Shown: piece after piece, positions 1 through 9,986 of the stretch
Layout of the letters: each line of letters starts with the position of its first letter
Numbering within the stretch: position 1 is the first letter of the stretch
From: an uncultured Pelagibacteraceae bacterium
GTDB lineage: Bacteria; Pseudomonadota; Alphaproteobacteria; Pelagibacterales; Pelagibacteraceae
DNA: 64,000 nt
Assembly (NCBI GenBank): GCA_902604175.1
Contig: CACKXR010000001.1
Span: 37,039 to 101,038 of the forward strand
Reading direction: 5' to 3'
Program-made: the position numbers and the translations under genes
The notes under the pieces: generated by a model
The model's database searches: none
What the model was told of the DNA's origin: nothing
What the model saw: the letters and a program-made list of their open reading frames with translations, nothing else

Positions 1-3000
1 GACCTACATTCATCCTACTAGGAACCCCGAGAGGATTAAGCACTATATCAACAGGTCTACCATCTTCACGATATGGCATGTCTTCAACTGGTACAATTTT
101 ACTGACAACACCTTTATTTCCATGTCTACCTGACATTTTATCTCCTGGTCTCAATCTTCTTTTGATTGCAACAAAAACTTTTACCATTTTCATTACACTT
201 GGGAGTAAATCGTCCCCACTTCTAATTTTGAGAACTTTATCTTCAAATCTTTCCGTAATATCTTGTTTGGCTTTATTGTATTGATCTTTTAATTGTAAAA
301 GAGTCGTTTCATTTGCTGCATTACCGTTTAAAATTTTAAACACGTCGTTAATTGGAAGACTATTTATAGCTTCAAAATCTATTTTTGTACCTTCAGATAA
401 ATCTTTAACTTTTTTGGTTAGCGATGTGCCAGATAAAATCTGAGCTGCTCTTTGTTTAATACTTCTCTCTAAAATTTCTTCCTCAACTATTTTATCCTGT
501 TGAACTTCCTCAATTTCAGCTCTTTCTATTGTTATAGATCTTTCATCTTTTTCGATACCATGTCTGTTAAAAACTCTTACATCAACAACTGTTCCACTGC
601 TGCCTCTGGACATTCTTAATGATGTGTCGGTAACATCTATTGCCTTTTCACCAAAAATTGATCTTAATAATTTTTCTTCTGGACCTGATGCAGAATCACC
701 TTTTGGAGTGACTTTTCCTACTAAAATATCCCCTGCATTTACCTCAGCACCTATATAAACTACACCCGACTCATCAAGATTTTTTAATGCTTCTTCATTT
801 ACATTAGGAATGTCTCTTGTAATTTCTTCTTCCCCAAGTTTAGTGTCTCTTGCCATGATCTCATATTCTTCTATATGCACAGAAGTAAATACATCATCAG
901 TTACACATCTTTCTGAGATCAATATTGAGTCTTCAAAATTGTACCCTTGCCAAGGCATAAAAGCTACAGTTACATTTTTTCCTAAAGCTAACTCACCCAA
1001 TTTAGTTGAGGGTCCATCAGCAATTATATCACCAGATTTAACTTTATCTCCAACTCTAACTAAAGGTCTTTGGTTGATACAAGTATTTTGATTTGATCTT
1101 TTAAATTTTTGTAAGTTATAAATGTCAACTCCAGACTCGCTAAAGTCTGTCTCTTCAGTAACTTTAATAACAATTCTTTTTCCATCTATTTTATCAACTA
1201 TACCATCTCTTTTGGCGACTATTGTTACTCCTGAATCAAGTGCAACATCACTTTCAATTCCTGTTCCTACAAGAGGTGACTCTGGTTTTAATAGTGGAAC
1301 AGCCTGTCTCATCATATTTGAACCCATTAGAGCTCTGTTAGCATCATCATTTTCTAAGAAAGGAATTAAAGATGCAGCAACTGAAACAAGTTGTTTTGGA
1401 GATACGTCGATGTAATCAATTGTATCTGGTTTTGATAAAAGAAAGTTTAAATTTTGCCTACATGAGACCAAGTCTTCAATAATTTTCCCATTCTTGTCAA
1501 CTTTAGTATTTGCTTGTGCAATAGTATACTTGGTTTCTTCCATCGCTGAAAGATATTCAACTTTATCTTGAACAACACCATCTTTTACTTTTTTATATGG
1601 ACTTTCAATAAAACCATACTTATTAATTTTTGCATATGTAGATAAACTATTTATTAGTCCAATGTTTGGGCCTTCAGGAGTTTCTATTGGGCAAATTCTG
1701 CCATAATGAGTTGGATGAACATCTCGAACTTCAAACCCTGCTCTTTCTCGTGTAAGACCACCTGGTCCCAGTGCAGATACTCTTCTCTTATGTGTTATTT
1801 CAGAAAGTGGATTTGTTTGATCCATAAACTGAGAAAGTTGAGAACTCGCAAAAAAGTCTTTTAATGAAACAGTTAATGGTTTGGCATTAATTAAATCTTG
1901 GGGCATCGCAGACTCAACATCTAAAGTCGTCATCTTCTCTTTAATTGCCCTTTCCATTCTATAAACACCAATACGCGCTTGATTTTCAACTAGCTCACCT
2001 ACAGAACGAACTCTTCTGTTTCCTAGATGGTCAATATCATCAACCTCATCTTTACCATCTCTTAATTCTAACATTTTGTGAACAATGGCAATAATGTCAT
2101 CATTTCTTAGTATTGTAATTTTATCTGAACATTCTTGGTTTAATCTAGAGTTCATTTTAACTCTTCCAACATCAGACAAATCATATCTATCTGAACTGAA
2201 AAATAAATTATTAAATATTTGTGTAGCAATTTCTATAGTAGGGGGCTCACCAGGCCTTAACATCTTATAAATTTCAGTAATTGCCTCTTCTTTAGAATTA
2301 TTTTTGTCATTCAAAATCGTAGTAAGGAGATAAGGGCCTTTGTTAATCGAGTTGGTAACTGATAATTGAAGAGAATGGATATTTACGTCAAGAATTTGTT
2401 GTATTATGGTATCATTTAACTCGGTTCCAATTTTAAACGTCCCCCCTTCCTCTTCGTTTACTTTAATATCTCTATGTAAAATTTTTCCAAATAAAGACTC
2501 TCTAGAGACTAAAATATCCTTAAGTCCATCATTTGCTAATTTTTTAGCGTTTAAATAATTAATTTTGTCACCTAATTTTATTACAACCTTACCAGTCTTT
2601 GCATCTATTACTTCTTCTGAAAAATTTTTTGCTTTATAGTTTTCGGGATTAAATTTTGTTTTCCATTTTTCTGTTTTAATATCAAAAGTATATTGTTCGT
2701 TCTCATAAAACTCATCTGCTATTTCTGCTTTAGTGTATCCAATTGCTAGTAATAAAGTTGACGCAAAAATTTTCTTTTTTCTATCTATTTTAAAATACAA
2801 AAAATCTTTAACATCATATTCAAAATCTAACCAAGATCCTCTATTTGGTATTACTCTACAATTAAATAGCAATTTACCACTTGCATGAGTTTTACCTTTA
2901 TCATGATCAAAAAAAACTCCAGGGCTTCTATGCATCTGGTTTACTACAACTCGTTGAACACCGTTTGTAATAAATGTTCCACTATTTGTCATCATCGGAA

Positions 3001-3394
3001 CTTCGCCCATATAAACCTCTTGTTCTTTAGCTGACAAAATATCTTTTGTATTATTTTCTTGATCTATTTCGTAAACAACCAATCTTAAAGTACATTTCAA
3101 TGCTGATGAATAAGTAAGCCCTCTTGTGATACATTCCTCAACATCAAATTTCGGTTTTTCCAATCTATAAGAAACATATTCTAATGTGGCTTTATCATTT
3201 AAGTCTTCAATAGGAAATATACTTTTAAATACCCTATCAAAACCCTTTATTAAATCAGCGGGTACTGAATTAAATTCAGTTAATTCTTTATATGAGTTTT
3301 TTTGAACTTCTATTAAATTTGGTATTGATAAACTTTCTTTTAGTTTTCCAAAACTTTTTCTTATATTTTTCTTTTCAGTAAAAGATAATTGCAT
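1..3394 (-). CDS. rpoB: DNA-directed RNA polymerase beta subunit (partial, runs off left edge)
   Basis: Long open minus-strand frame starting [38 protein letters not shown] at 3394; located downstream of rplL. The + ORFs listed here are antisense. Confidence 0.95.
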   Translation of the reverse strand, partial: [1131 protein letters not shown]

Positions 3395-3405
3395 TTATAT
3401 TTATT

Positions 3406-3431
3406 AATACTGATTAAAAATAATCAGTATT
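3406..3431 (-). promoter_or_regulatory. Hairpin in rplL-rpoB intergenic region (possible attenuator/processing site)
   Basis: Perfect 11-bp inverted repeat aatactgatta-aaaa-taatcagtatt; no strong U tract follows on the minus strand. Confidence 0.5.
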
Positions 3432-3450
3432 TGAATTCTTTCTTATTAAT

Positions 3451-3816
3451 TTATTTAAGTTCTACTTTAGCGCCTGCAGCTTCTAACTTAGCTTTGATCT
3501 CTTCAGCTTCTTTTTTATTAACACCAGATTTAACTTCTTTTGGTGCTCCTTCTACTAGATCTTTAGCTTCTTTTAATCCTAATGAAGTAGCTGCTCTTAC
3601 TTCTTTAATGACGTTAATTTTTTTATCACCAGCAGAAACTAACATGATAGTAAAATCATCTTTTTCTTCTGTCGGTGCTGCACCACCTGCTGCTGCTGGA
3701 GCTGCTGCGGCCATTGGAGTTACACCCCATTTTTCCTCTAATTGTTTTGAAAGTTCAGCTGCCTCTGCAACTGTTAAACTAGAAAGGTCTTCAATAATTT
3801 TATTAAGGTCAGGCAT
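3451..3816 (-). CDS. rplL: 50S ribosomal protein L7/L12
   Basis: ORF translation with Ala-rich hinge and [43 protein letters not shown]. Confidence 0.98.
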   Translation of the reverse strand: MPDLNKIIEDLSSLTVAEAAELSKQLEEKWGVTPMAAAAPAAAGGAAPTEEKDDFTIMLVSAGDKKINVIKEVRAATSLGLKEAKDLVEGAPKEVKSGVNKKEAEEIKAKLEAAGAKVELK

Positions 3817-3821
3817 ATTAA

Positions 3822-4343
3822 TTACTCTTTGGGTTGTGTTTCAGAATTTTCTGCGGTCAAACTACTCATTTTTTCCGAATGTGCAAGTAAAATGCTAATT
3901 AATTTAGATGCAGGAGCGTTTAAAATACCCACAATATTAGCTCTAGCTTCGTCTAAAGTTGGTAAACTTGCTACATTTTGGACACCAGCCTGATCTAAGA
4001 CTTCATTATCCATTATGCCGCCAATTAATTTTAAATTTTCGTTATCTTTTGCAAATTTTGAGAGAATCCTTGCAGACATAATTGCATCTTCACCAAAAGC
4101 AACAGCTGTAGGGCCAGTAAACAAATTGGTTAAATCCTTACATTTAGTTTTTTCTAATGCAAGTTTTGTAATTCTATTCTTTGTGATTTTAAAAACAATT
4201 CCATGCTCTCTCATTTTTGCTCTTAAATCATCTAGTTGTGTCATTGTTAAACCCTGATAATGAGTAACCATAACAGCTTTACTATTCTCAAATTTTGAGG
4301 TCATTTCCTCAATATAATTTTTCTTTTGATCTTTATTCATCAT
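3822..4343 (-). CDS. rplJ: 50S ribosomal protein L10
   Basis: Protein similarity by eye; gene order rplA-rplJ-rplL. Confidence 0.95.
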   Translation of the reverse strand: MMNKDQKKNYIEEMTSKFENSKAVMVTHYQGLTMTQLDDLRAKMREHGIVFKITKNRITKLALEKTKCKDLTNLFTGPTAVAFGEDAIMSARILSKFAKDNENLKLIGGIMDNEVLDQAGVQNVASLPTLDEARANIVGILNAPASKLISILLAHSEKMSSLTAENSETQPKE

Positions 4344-4345
4344 AT

Positions 4346-5035
4346 CTATATCGACTTACCTAATTTAACTTTATAAGAGACACCCATTGTTGAGGTTGCA
4401 AAAACATTTTTTATTAGATCTCCTTTTAAAGTATTATTTGATTTTTCTTTTTCTAAAGTTTCTAAGATAGCTTTGTAATTTTTTATTAGTTGTTCGTCAC
4501 TGAAAGATTTTTTACCAATACTTACACCAATATTACCATCTTTATCGTTTCTTATTTCAACTTGACCTGATTTTGCATTTGTTACGGCCTCTTTAATGTT
4601 ATCAGACACTGAACCAAGTTTTGGATTTGGCATTAAACCTTTCGGTCCTAAAACTTTTCCTAATTTTGAGAGCTTTACCATCATTCCAGTTGTACAAATT
4701 AATTTTTCAAAATTTAATTCACCACCTTTAATTTTCTCAACAAATTCATCACTACCAACAATATCTGCTCCTGCATCTTTAGCTTCCTGAGTTTTATTTT
4801 CCTCACATACAACGGCCACTTTTACTTTTTTACCTGTACCACCTGGTAAGTTAACTACGGTTCTAATATTAACTTCACTTTTTTTTTGTTTGTTGTTTAT
4901 TTGAAAACTTAAATCTAAAGACTCGTCAAATTTGGTAGTACAATTTTTTTTAAGTGTAGGTATCAATTTTTCAAAAGTCTCAGCGTTGAGATCATTTGTT
5001 TTCTCAGGTAACTTTTTAAATCTTTTTGAAGGCAT
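4346..5035 (-). CDS. rplA: 50S ribosomal protein L1
   Basis: GPKGLMPNPKLGSV motif; gene order. Confidence 0.97.
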   Translation of the reverse strand: MPSKRFKKLPEKTNDLNAETFEKLIPTLKKNCTTKFDESLDLSFQINNKQKKSEVNIRTVVNLPGGTGKKVKVAVVCEENKTQEAKDAGADIVGSDEFVEKIKGGELNFEKLICTTGMMVKLSKLGKVLGPKGLMPNPKLGSVSDNIKEAVTNAKSGQVEIRNDKDGNIGVSIGKKSFSDEQLIKNYKAILETLEKEKSNNTLKGDLIKNVFATSTMGVSYKVKLGKSI

Positions 5036-5460
5036 TATTCTTTCACCTCTATACCCATTGATCTTGCTGATCCTGCTATAATTTTTACTGCTTCGTTAAT
5101 ATCATGAGCGTTAAGATCATTCATTTTTTCTTTAGCAATATCCTCTAATTGTTTTTTAGAAATTGAAGCTACAATATTTCTTCCAGGTTCTTTTGATCCA
5201 CCCTTAAGTTTTACTGCTTCTTTAATATAATAAGATGCGGGAGGTGATTTAATTTTAAAGTCAAATTTTTTGTCTTTATAAACCGTAATTTCAACAGGAA
5301 CGGGTTTTCCTGCCATCGATTTTGTCTTATCATTGAAAGCTTTACAGAATTCCATAATATTAACGCCTCGTTGACCTAAAGCAGGTCCCACAGGGGGAGC
5401 TGGATTAGCTTGACCACCCTTAATTTGTAATTTTATAAAACCACTAATTTCTTTTGCCAT
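5035..5460 (-). CDS. rplK: 50S ribosomal protein L11
   Basis: [35 protein letters not shown] motif. Confidence 0.98.
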   Translation of the reverse strand: MAKEISGFIKLQIKGGQANPAPPVGPALGQRGVNIMEFCKAFNDKTKSMAGKPVPVEITVYKDKKFDFKIKSPPASYYIKEAVKLKGGSKEPGRNIVASISKKQLEDIAKEKMNDLNAHDINEAVKIIAGSARSMGIEVKE

Positions 5461-5990
5461 TAACTTGCTTTCTCAACTTGGTTATATTCTAAATCAACAG
5501 GTGTTGGACGTCCAAATATAGAAACAGAAACTTTTAGTCTTGACTTTTCCTCGTCAATTTCTTCAATCATTCCACTGAATGATGCAAAAGGACCATCAAC
5601 AACTTGAACTTTTTCACCAACGCTGTAATCTATACCAGATTTTGGCTGAGCTACACCATCTTTTATTTGTCCTAAAATTTTTTCTACCTCTTTATCAGAA
5701 ACAGGCACTGGTATACCCTTTGTTCCAAGGAAACCACTCACTCTTTTTATATTTTTTATCATATGATAAATATTGTTATCCATTTCGCTCTTAATCAATA
5801 CATAACCCGGGAAATATTTCTTTTTTCTTTGAATTCTTTTACCTCTTTTGACCTCAGTCACATCATGAGTTGGAACAACGATTTCTTCAAATTTTTCACT
5901 AATTTTCGCTTTGTCAGCCTCCTCTTTAATTAATGAAGCAACTTTATTTTCAAAACTTGAATGAGATTGAACAATATACCAATTTTTCAT
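5460..5990 (-). CDS. nusG: Transcription termination/antitermination protein NusG
   Basis: [15 protein letters not shown]-terminus and KOW-like [16 protein letters not shown]. Confidence 0.96.
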   Translation of the reverse strand: MKNWYIVQSHSSFENKVASLIKEEADKAKISEKFEEIVVPTHDVTEVKRGKRIQRKKKYFPGYVLIKSEMDNNIYHMIKNIKRVSGFLGTKGIPVPVSDKEVEKILGQIKDGVAQPKSGIDYSVGEKVQVVDGPFASFSGMIEEIDEEKSRLKVSVSIFGRPTPVDLEYNQVEKAS

Positions 5991-6181
5991 TATATGCTCA
6001 CTTTAAGTAAAAATTCTAAAAAAAACTTTAAAACTTGATCTAAAAGTAAAAAAAATAAAGACATTACAACAGCCATTGCAAATACCATTAGAGCACCTTG
6101 TAAAGTTTCTTTCCAAGTTGGCCAAGTAATCTTAAATGCCTCTTGTTTTACCTCTTGAATAAACTTAATTGGGTTTCTCAT
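5990..6181 (-). CDS. secE: Preprotein translocase subunit SecE
   Basis: Short single-TM protein with FIQEVKQEAFKITWPTWKET motif, upstream of nusG. Confidence 0.95.
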   Translation of the reverse strand: MRNPIKFIQEVKQEAFKITWPTWKETLQGALMVFAMAVVMSLFFLLLDQVLKFFLEFLLKVSI

Positions 6182-6198
6182 ACTTTTTCAGTTCTAAT

Positions 6199-6274
6199 TG
6201 GCAGGAGCGGAGGGACTCGAACCCTCAGCCTCCGGTTTTGGAGACCGGCGCTCTACCAATTGAGCTACACTCCT
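6199..6274 (-). tRNA. tRNA-Trp (CCA anticodon)
   Basis: Minus-strand AGGAGTGTAGCTCAATTGGTAGAGCGCCGGTCTCCAAAACCGGAGGCTGAGGGTTCGAGTCCCTCCGCTCCTGCCA folds as a cloverleaf. Confidence 0.96.
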
Positions 6275-6284
6275 ATTTATAGAG

Positions 6285-7475
6285 TTACTCTATAATTTTT
6301 GTTACTACCCCTGCTCCAACTGTTCTACCACCTTCACGAATAGCAAAATTTAATTTTTCAGCCATTGCGATTGGTGTAATTAATTTTACTGTGAATTTAG
6401 CGTCATCACCTGGCATAACCATTTCAGTTCCAGCTGGTAATTCTACTTCACCTGTTACGTCTGTTGTTCTAAAATAAAACTGTGGCCTGTATTTAGTAAA
6501 GAAAGGAGTATGTCTACCACCTTCATCTTTTTTAAGTACATAAGCTTGAGCTTCAAATTTAGTATGTGGAGTAATCGAACCAGGTTTACAAAGGACTTGA
6601 CCTCTCTCAATGTCAGTCCTTTCTATACCTCTCAATAAAATTCCAACATTATCTCCGGCCTCACCAGAATCTAAAAGTTTTCTAAACATCTCAACACCAG
6701 TACAAACTGATTTTTTAGTCTCTCTAATTCCAACTATTTCAACTTCCTCACCAGTTTTAATCACACCTGACTCAACTCTCCCGGTTGCAACTGTTCCTCT
6801 GCCAGAAATTGAAAATACATCCTCAACAGGCATCAAGAACGGTTTGTCAACCTCTCTAGCTGGTTGTGGAATGTGTTCATCAACAGCTTTCATTAATTCT
6901 AAAATTGAGTTTTTTCCAATTTCATCATCTCTTCCCTCAACAGCTGCTAAAGCAGATCCTTTAACGATTGGTGTTTTATCACCAGGATATTTATAAGAAG
7001 TTAAGAGCTCTTTAATTTCCTCTTCTACAAGTTCAATCATTTCTTTATCATCAACTTGATCAACTTTGTTAAGATAAACAACAATTGCTGGAATCCCAAC
7101 TTGTCTACCCAAAAGAATATGTTCTCTAGTTTGTGGCATTGGACCGTCTGCAGCATTTACTACTAAAATAGCGCCATCCATTTGAGCTGCACCAGTAATC
7201 ATATTTTTAACATAGTCAGCGTGGCCTGGGCAATCTACGTGAGCATAGTGTCTCTTTTCAGTTTCGTACTCAACGTGAGCAGTTGAAATTGTTATACCTC
7301 TTTCTTTTTCCTCCGGGGCTTTATCAATTTGGTCGTAAGCAACTGCAGTTCCACCCCCTGCTTGAGCTAATACATTTGTGATTGCAGCAGTAAGTGTTGT
7401 TTTACCGTGGTCTACATGACCGATAGTCCCAATGTTACAATGGGGTTTATTTCTTACAAATTTTTCTTTCGACAT
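6285..7475 (-). CDS. tuf: Elongation factor Tu
   Basis: [46 protein letters not shown]. Confidence 0.99.
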   Translation of the reverse strand: MSKEKFVRNKPHCNIGTIGHVDHGKTTLTAAITNVLAQAGGGTAVAYDQIDKAPEEKERGITISTAHVEYETEKRHYAHVDCPGHADYVKNMITGAAQMDGAILVVNAADGPMPQTREHILLGRQVGIPAIVVYLNKVDQVDDKEMIELVEEEIKELLTSYKYPGDKTPIVKGSALAAVEGRDDEIGKNSILELMKAVDEHIPQPAREVDKPFLMPVEDVFSISGRGTVATGRVESGVIKTGEEVEIVGIRETKKSVCTGVEMFRKLLDSGEAGDNVGILLRGIERTDIERGQVLCKPGSITPHTKFEAQAYVLKKDEGGRHTPFFTKYRPQFYFRTTDVTGEVELPAGTEMVMPGDDAKFTVKLITPIAMAEKLNFAIREGGRTVGAGVVTKIIE

Positions 7476-7518
7476 TACTTTTTACCTCAGTTTATTTGTT
7501 TCATTACTAATTTTTTCT

Positions 7519-7592
7519 TGGAGCGGGTAAAGGGAATCGAACCCTTACATCCAGCTTGGAAGGCTAGCGTTCTACCATTGAACTACACCCGC
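7519..7592 (-). tRNA. tRNA-Gly (TCC anticodon)
   Basis: GCGGGTGTAGTTCAATGGTAGAACGCTAGCCTTCCAAGCTGGATGTAAGGGTTCGATTCCCTTTACCCGCTCCA. Confidence 0.96.
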
Positions 7593-7638
7593 ACAACCCC
7601 AAGAGTAACACTCCATTGCCACTTAAAATTTTACTGAA

Positions 7639-7724
7639 TGGTGGAGGGGGAAAGATTCGAACTTTCGAAGACCGAAGTCAACGGGTTTACAGCCCGCCCC
7701 ATTTGACCGCTCTGGAACCCCTCC
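7639..7724 (-). tRNA. tRNA-Tyr (GTA anticodon)
   Basis: Class II tRNA with long variable arm, CGGGCTGTAAACCCG anticodon arm, ends CCACCA. Confidence 0.95.
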
Positions 7725-7853
7725 TTTTGGGGAAGTGTCCCCTGTTCAATAAAGCTTTAAACAACATGCGTTTTATATATTTTATTTATGCAAATGCAAT
7801 ACGTGATTTAATAGGCAAATATTCAAAAAAACGTGTAAAACTCATGACAATTT

Positions 7854-8597
7854 ATGAACAAATCGTCATTTTTTATAGTTGGTCAACATGCAGTTACTGA
7901 AGCTCTTAGAAACCCAAAAAGAAAAGTTTTAAGAGTTTTTTTAACTGAAGAGGCTAAAAAAAATATTCATAGAAGAAATCAAAATAAGAATCTTCTTGAG
8001 GAGGTAAAAATTTATTTTAAATCAAAAAAAGAATTAGATAAATATTCATCTAAAGACCAGTTAACGCATAATGGTTATGTCGCTGAAGTAGAACATTTAG
8101 ATCAACCTAATCTTAAACAATTTATAAAAAACAAAAAAAATCTCACATTTGTATGTTTAAATGAAGTTTCAGATCCAAGAAATATTGGTTCTTTGATTAG
8201 GAGTGCAGCTTCATTTAAAATTGATGGATTAATAATAAAAGAAAGACATTTTCCAAGTGATAGTAAATTAATGTATAAATCTGCAAGTGGATGTATGGAG
8301 CATTTAAATATTTTTCAAGTTTCTAATATTAACTCAACACTAAAAAACCTAAGAGAAAAAAATTTTTGGATTTATGGATTTGATGCCAAAGGAAAAAAAG
8401 ATTTTACAGACATAAAATGGGAAGGAAATAACATTTTATTATTTGGATCTGAAGGTTATGGTATGAAACAACATACAGGTAAATATGCTGATTTTTTTGT
8501 TAAAATTAATATGAACAATGATATTGAAAGTTTAAATATCTCAAATAGTGCTGCTATTGTGTTTCATCATTTAAGTTATTTAAAAAAAAAGAGTTGA
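7854..8597 (+). CDS. rlmB: SpoU/TrmH-family 23S rRNA 2'-O-methyltransferase
   Basis: FVCLNEVSDPRNIGSLIRSAASF, LFGSEGYGM, SLNISNSAAIVFHHL motifs. Confidence 0.88.
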   Translation: MNKSSFFIVGQHAVTEALRNPKRKVLRVFLTEEAKKNIHRRNQNKNLLEEVKIYFKSKKELDKYSSKDQLTHNGYVAEVEHLDQPNLKQFIKNKKNLTFVCLNEVSDPRNIGSLIRSAASFKIDGLIIKERHFPSDSKLMYKSASGCMEHLNIFQVSNINSTLKNLREKNFWIYGFDAKGKKDFTDIKWEGNNILLFGSEGYGMKQHTGKYADFFVKINMNNDIESLNISNSAAIVFHHLSYLKKKS

Positions 8598-8630
8598 TTA
8601 TTATATAAATAATTAATAATTATTGCGCAT

Positions 8631-8706
8631 GCCCTTGTAGCTCAGTTGGTAGAGCAATTGATTTGTAATCAATAGGTCCGCGGTTCGAATCCGTGCGGGG
8701 GCACCA
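8631..8706 (+). tRNA. tRNA-Thr (TGT anticodon)
   Basis: GCCCTTGTAGCTCAGTTGGTAGAGCAATTGATTTGTAATCAATAGGTCCGCGGTTCGAATCCGTGCGGGGGCACCA. Confidence 0.96.
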
Positions 8707-8707
8707 T
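8653..8707 (+). repeat. 55-bp direct repeat, copy 1 (3' half of tRNA-Thr; putative att site)
   Basis: agcaattgatttgtaatcaataggtccgcggttcgaatccgtgcgggggcaccat, identical to 9987..10041. Confidence 0.95.
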
Positions 8708-8761
8708 AACACTTACTTTTTCATCAAAATAATTTATGCAAAAGTTATTCTTAGCACAATA

Positions 8762-8783
8762 AGTGTGGTCAGAGTGTGGACAG
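8762..8783 (+). repeat. Tandem 11-mer agtgtggtcag/agtgtggacag near the tRNA end
   Basis: Two adjacent copies with one mismatch. Confidence 0.5.
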
Positions 8784-8811
8784 ATTTGTAGACCAATCAA
8801 GTAGTCGGTTA

Positions 8812-9312
8812 CTAATAATTAATACTCGAAGTTAAGACATTGTTTGAATTTGAACAAGGTGCCTCAATACAAGATCTCATAGTTGCTGGCCAAGTTGATC
8901 CGAAATTTAAAAAAATATAACCAGTCATGTTGTCTGGTATGTTTGATCCTTTATAAACATCGTTTCTTAATACATGTTGGTCAGCTCTATTTCCAATTCC
9001 ATTATTAATTGGATTTAAGAATCTAAGACTAGGATCAAAAACCATTGCTGTATAAGTTCTACCTGGATTATCTACACCACTACAACTAACTTTATTTGAT
9101 CCAGAGTTTATAAAAATATCTGTTTGACCTATTTGACACTTCATTAATTCAGCGGATGTATATTTTTCTACAGTTTTAAAATTTGATTTAATGGCAGATT
9201 TCTTTGCACCACTCGTATATCCACTATAAGCAACCACTCCTACTGCAGCCAATATACCGATGATTGCTACTACGACTAGGAGTTCTATAAGTGTGAAACC
9301 TTTTTGTTTCAT
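8812..9312 (-). CDS. Type IV pilin-like protein (prepilin)
   Basis: MKQKGFTLIELLVVVAIIGILAAVGVVAYSGYT: class III prepilin signal, G/F cleavage, E5, hydrophobic helix. Confidence 0.9.
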   Translation of the reverse strand: MKQKGFTLIELLVVVAIIGILAAVGVVAYSGYTSGAKKSAIKSNFKTVEKYTSAELMKCQIGQTDIFINSGSNKVSCSGVDNPGRTYTAMVFDPSLRFLNPINNGIGNRADQHVLRNDVYKGSNIPDNMTGYIFLNFGSTWPATMRSCIEAPCSNSNNVLTSSINY

Positions 9313-9899
9313 CTAGTATCAGCAGTCATGATTAATTGTGTCCATTGTAATGCTTCTGAAAGGTCACGACCATTTGCTTTAAAAGTTCCCGCATCAAAAA
9401 AACCTGTAACACCAATATCCCCATTAGTATGATATTGAACTACACATCTACCTAGTTGTAACTTGTCATAACTATTTCCTTTAATCATTAAATCTTGCCA
9501 CCAAAGTCCAGAACTTGCTTGATAGGCACCGGGTCCATTATGAACACCTTCTGTACCACTATTATGTCCATAAGGATTTTTATAACCTTCATTATTTAAA
9601 TGATTAACTATTTTGATTAACATCTGTCCTGTATTAGTTTTATTTTTATCACATGGAACATTTTCTATGGTTTGTCTTCCACCAATTGATTTTAGTTGTA
9701 TGGATGATCCAGGATTCATTGCACAAAAACCAAACTTCGAACCTATCTCTGAAGCAACTTGTTTACAATTTACCTTAACAGCATTATCTTTTGCTATACT
9801 AGTATAACCATCATAAGCAACCACCCCTACTGCAGCTAATATACCGATGATTGCTACAACGACCAAGAGTTCTATTAGAGTAAAACCATTACGCTTCAT
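9309..9899 (-). CDS. Type IV pilin-like protein (prepilin), paralog of 8812..9312
   Basis: MKRNGFTLIELLVVVAIIGILAAVGVVAYDGYT; overlaps the downstream gene by 4 bp. Confidence 0.9.
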   Translation of the reverse strand: MKRNGFTLIELLVVVAIIGILAAVGVVAYDGYTSIAKDNAVKVNCKQVASEIGSKFGFCAMNPGSSIQLKSIGGRQTIENVPCDKNKTNTGQMLIKIVNHLNNEGYKNPYGHNSGTEGVHNGPGAYQASSGLWWQDLMIKGNSYDKLQLGRCVVQYHTNGDIGVTGFFDAGTFKANGRDLSEALQWTQLIMTADTR

Positions 9900-9986
9900 A
9901 AGAAAACATTATCACTGTTGCCAGATTGATGCCAAGCTAAATATATTTTAAGATTATTGTTGCAAACAGATATTTATTTAAACTTT

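Noticed and set aside
78-2270. Plus-strand ORFs at 78..284, 810..1091, 1122..1415 and 2085..2270
   Set aside because: They lie antisense to rpoB, whose minus-strand translation is unmistakable; low-complexity spurious frames.
3389-3898. 169-aa plus-strand ORF
   Set aside because: Antisense to rplL/rplJ; its Ala-rich stretch mirrors the complementary L7/L12 hinge.
7407-7900. ORFs at 7407..7637 and 7616..7900
   Set aside because: Span the tRNA-Gly and tRNA-Tyr genes and the tuf 5' end on the opposite strand; not plausible coding regions.
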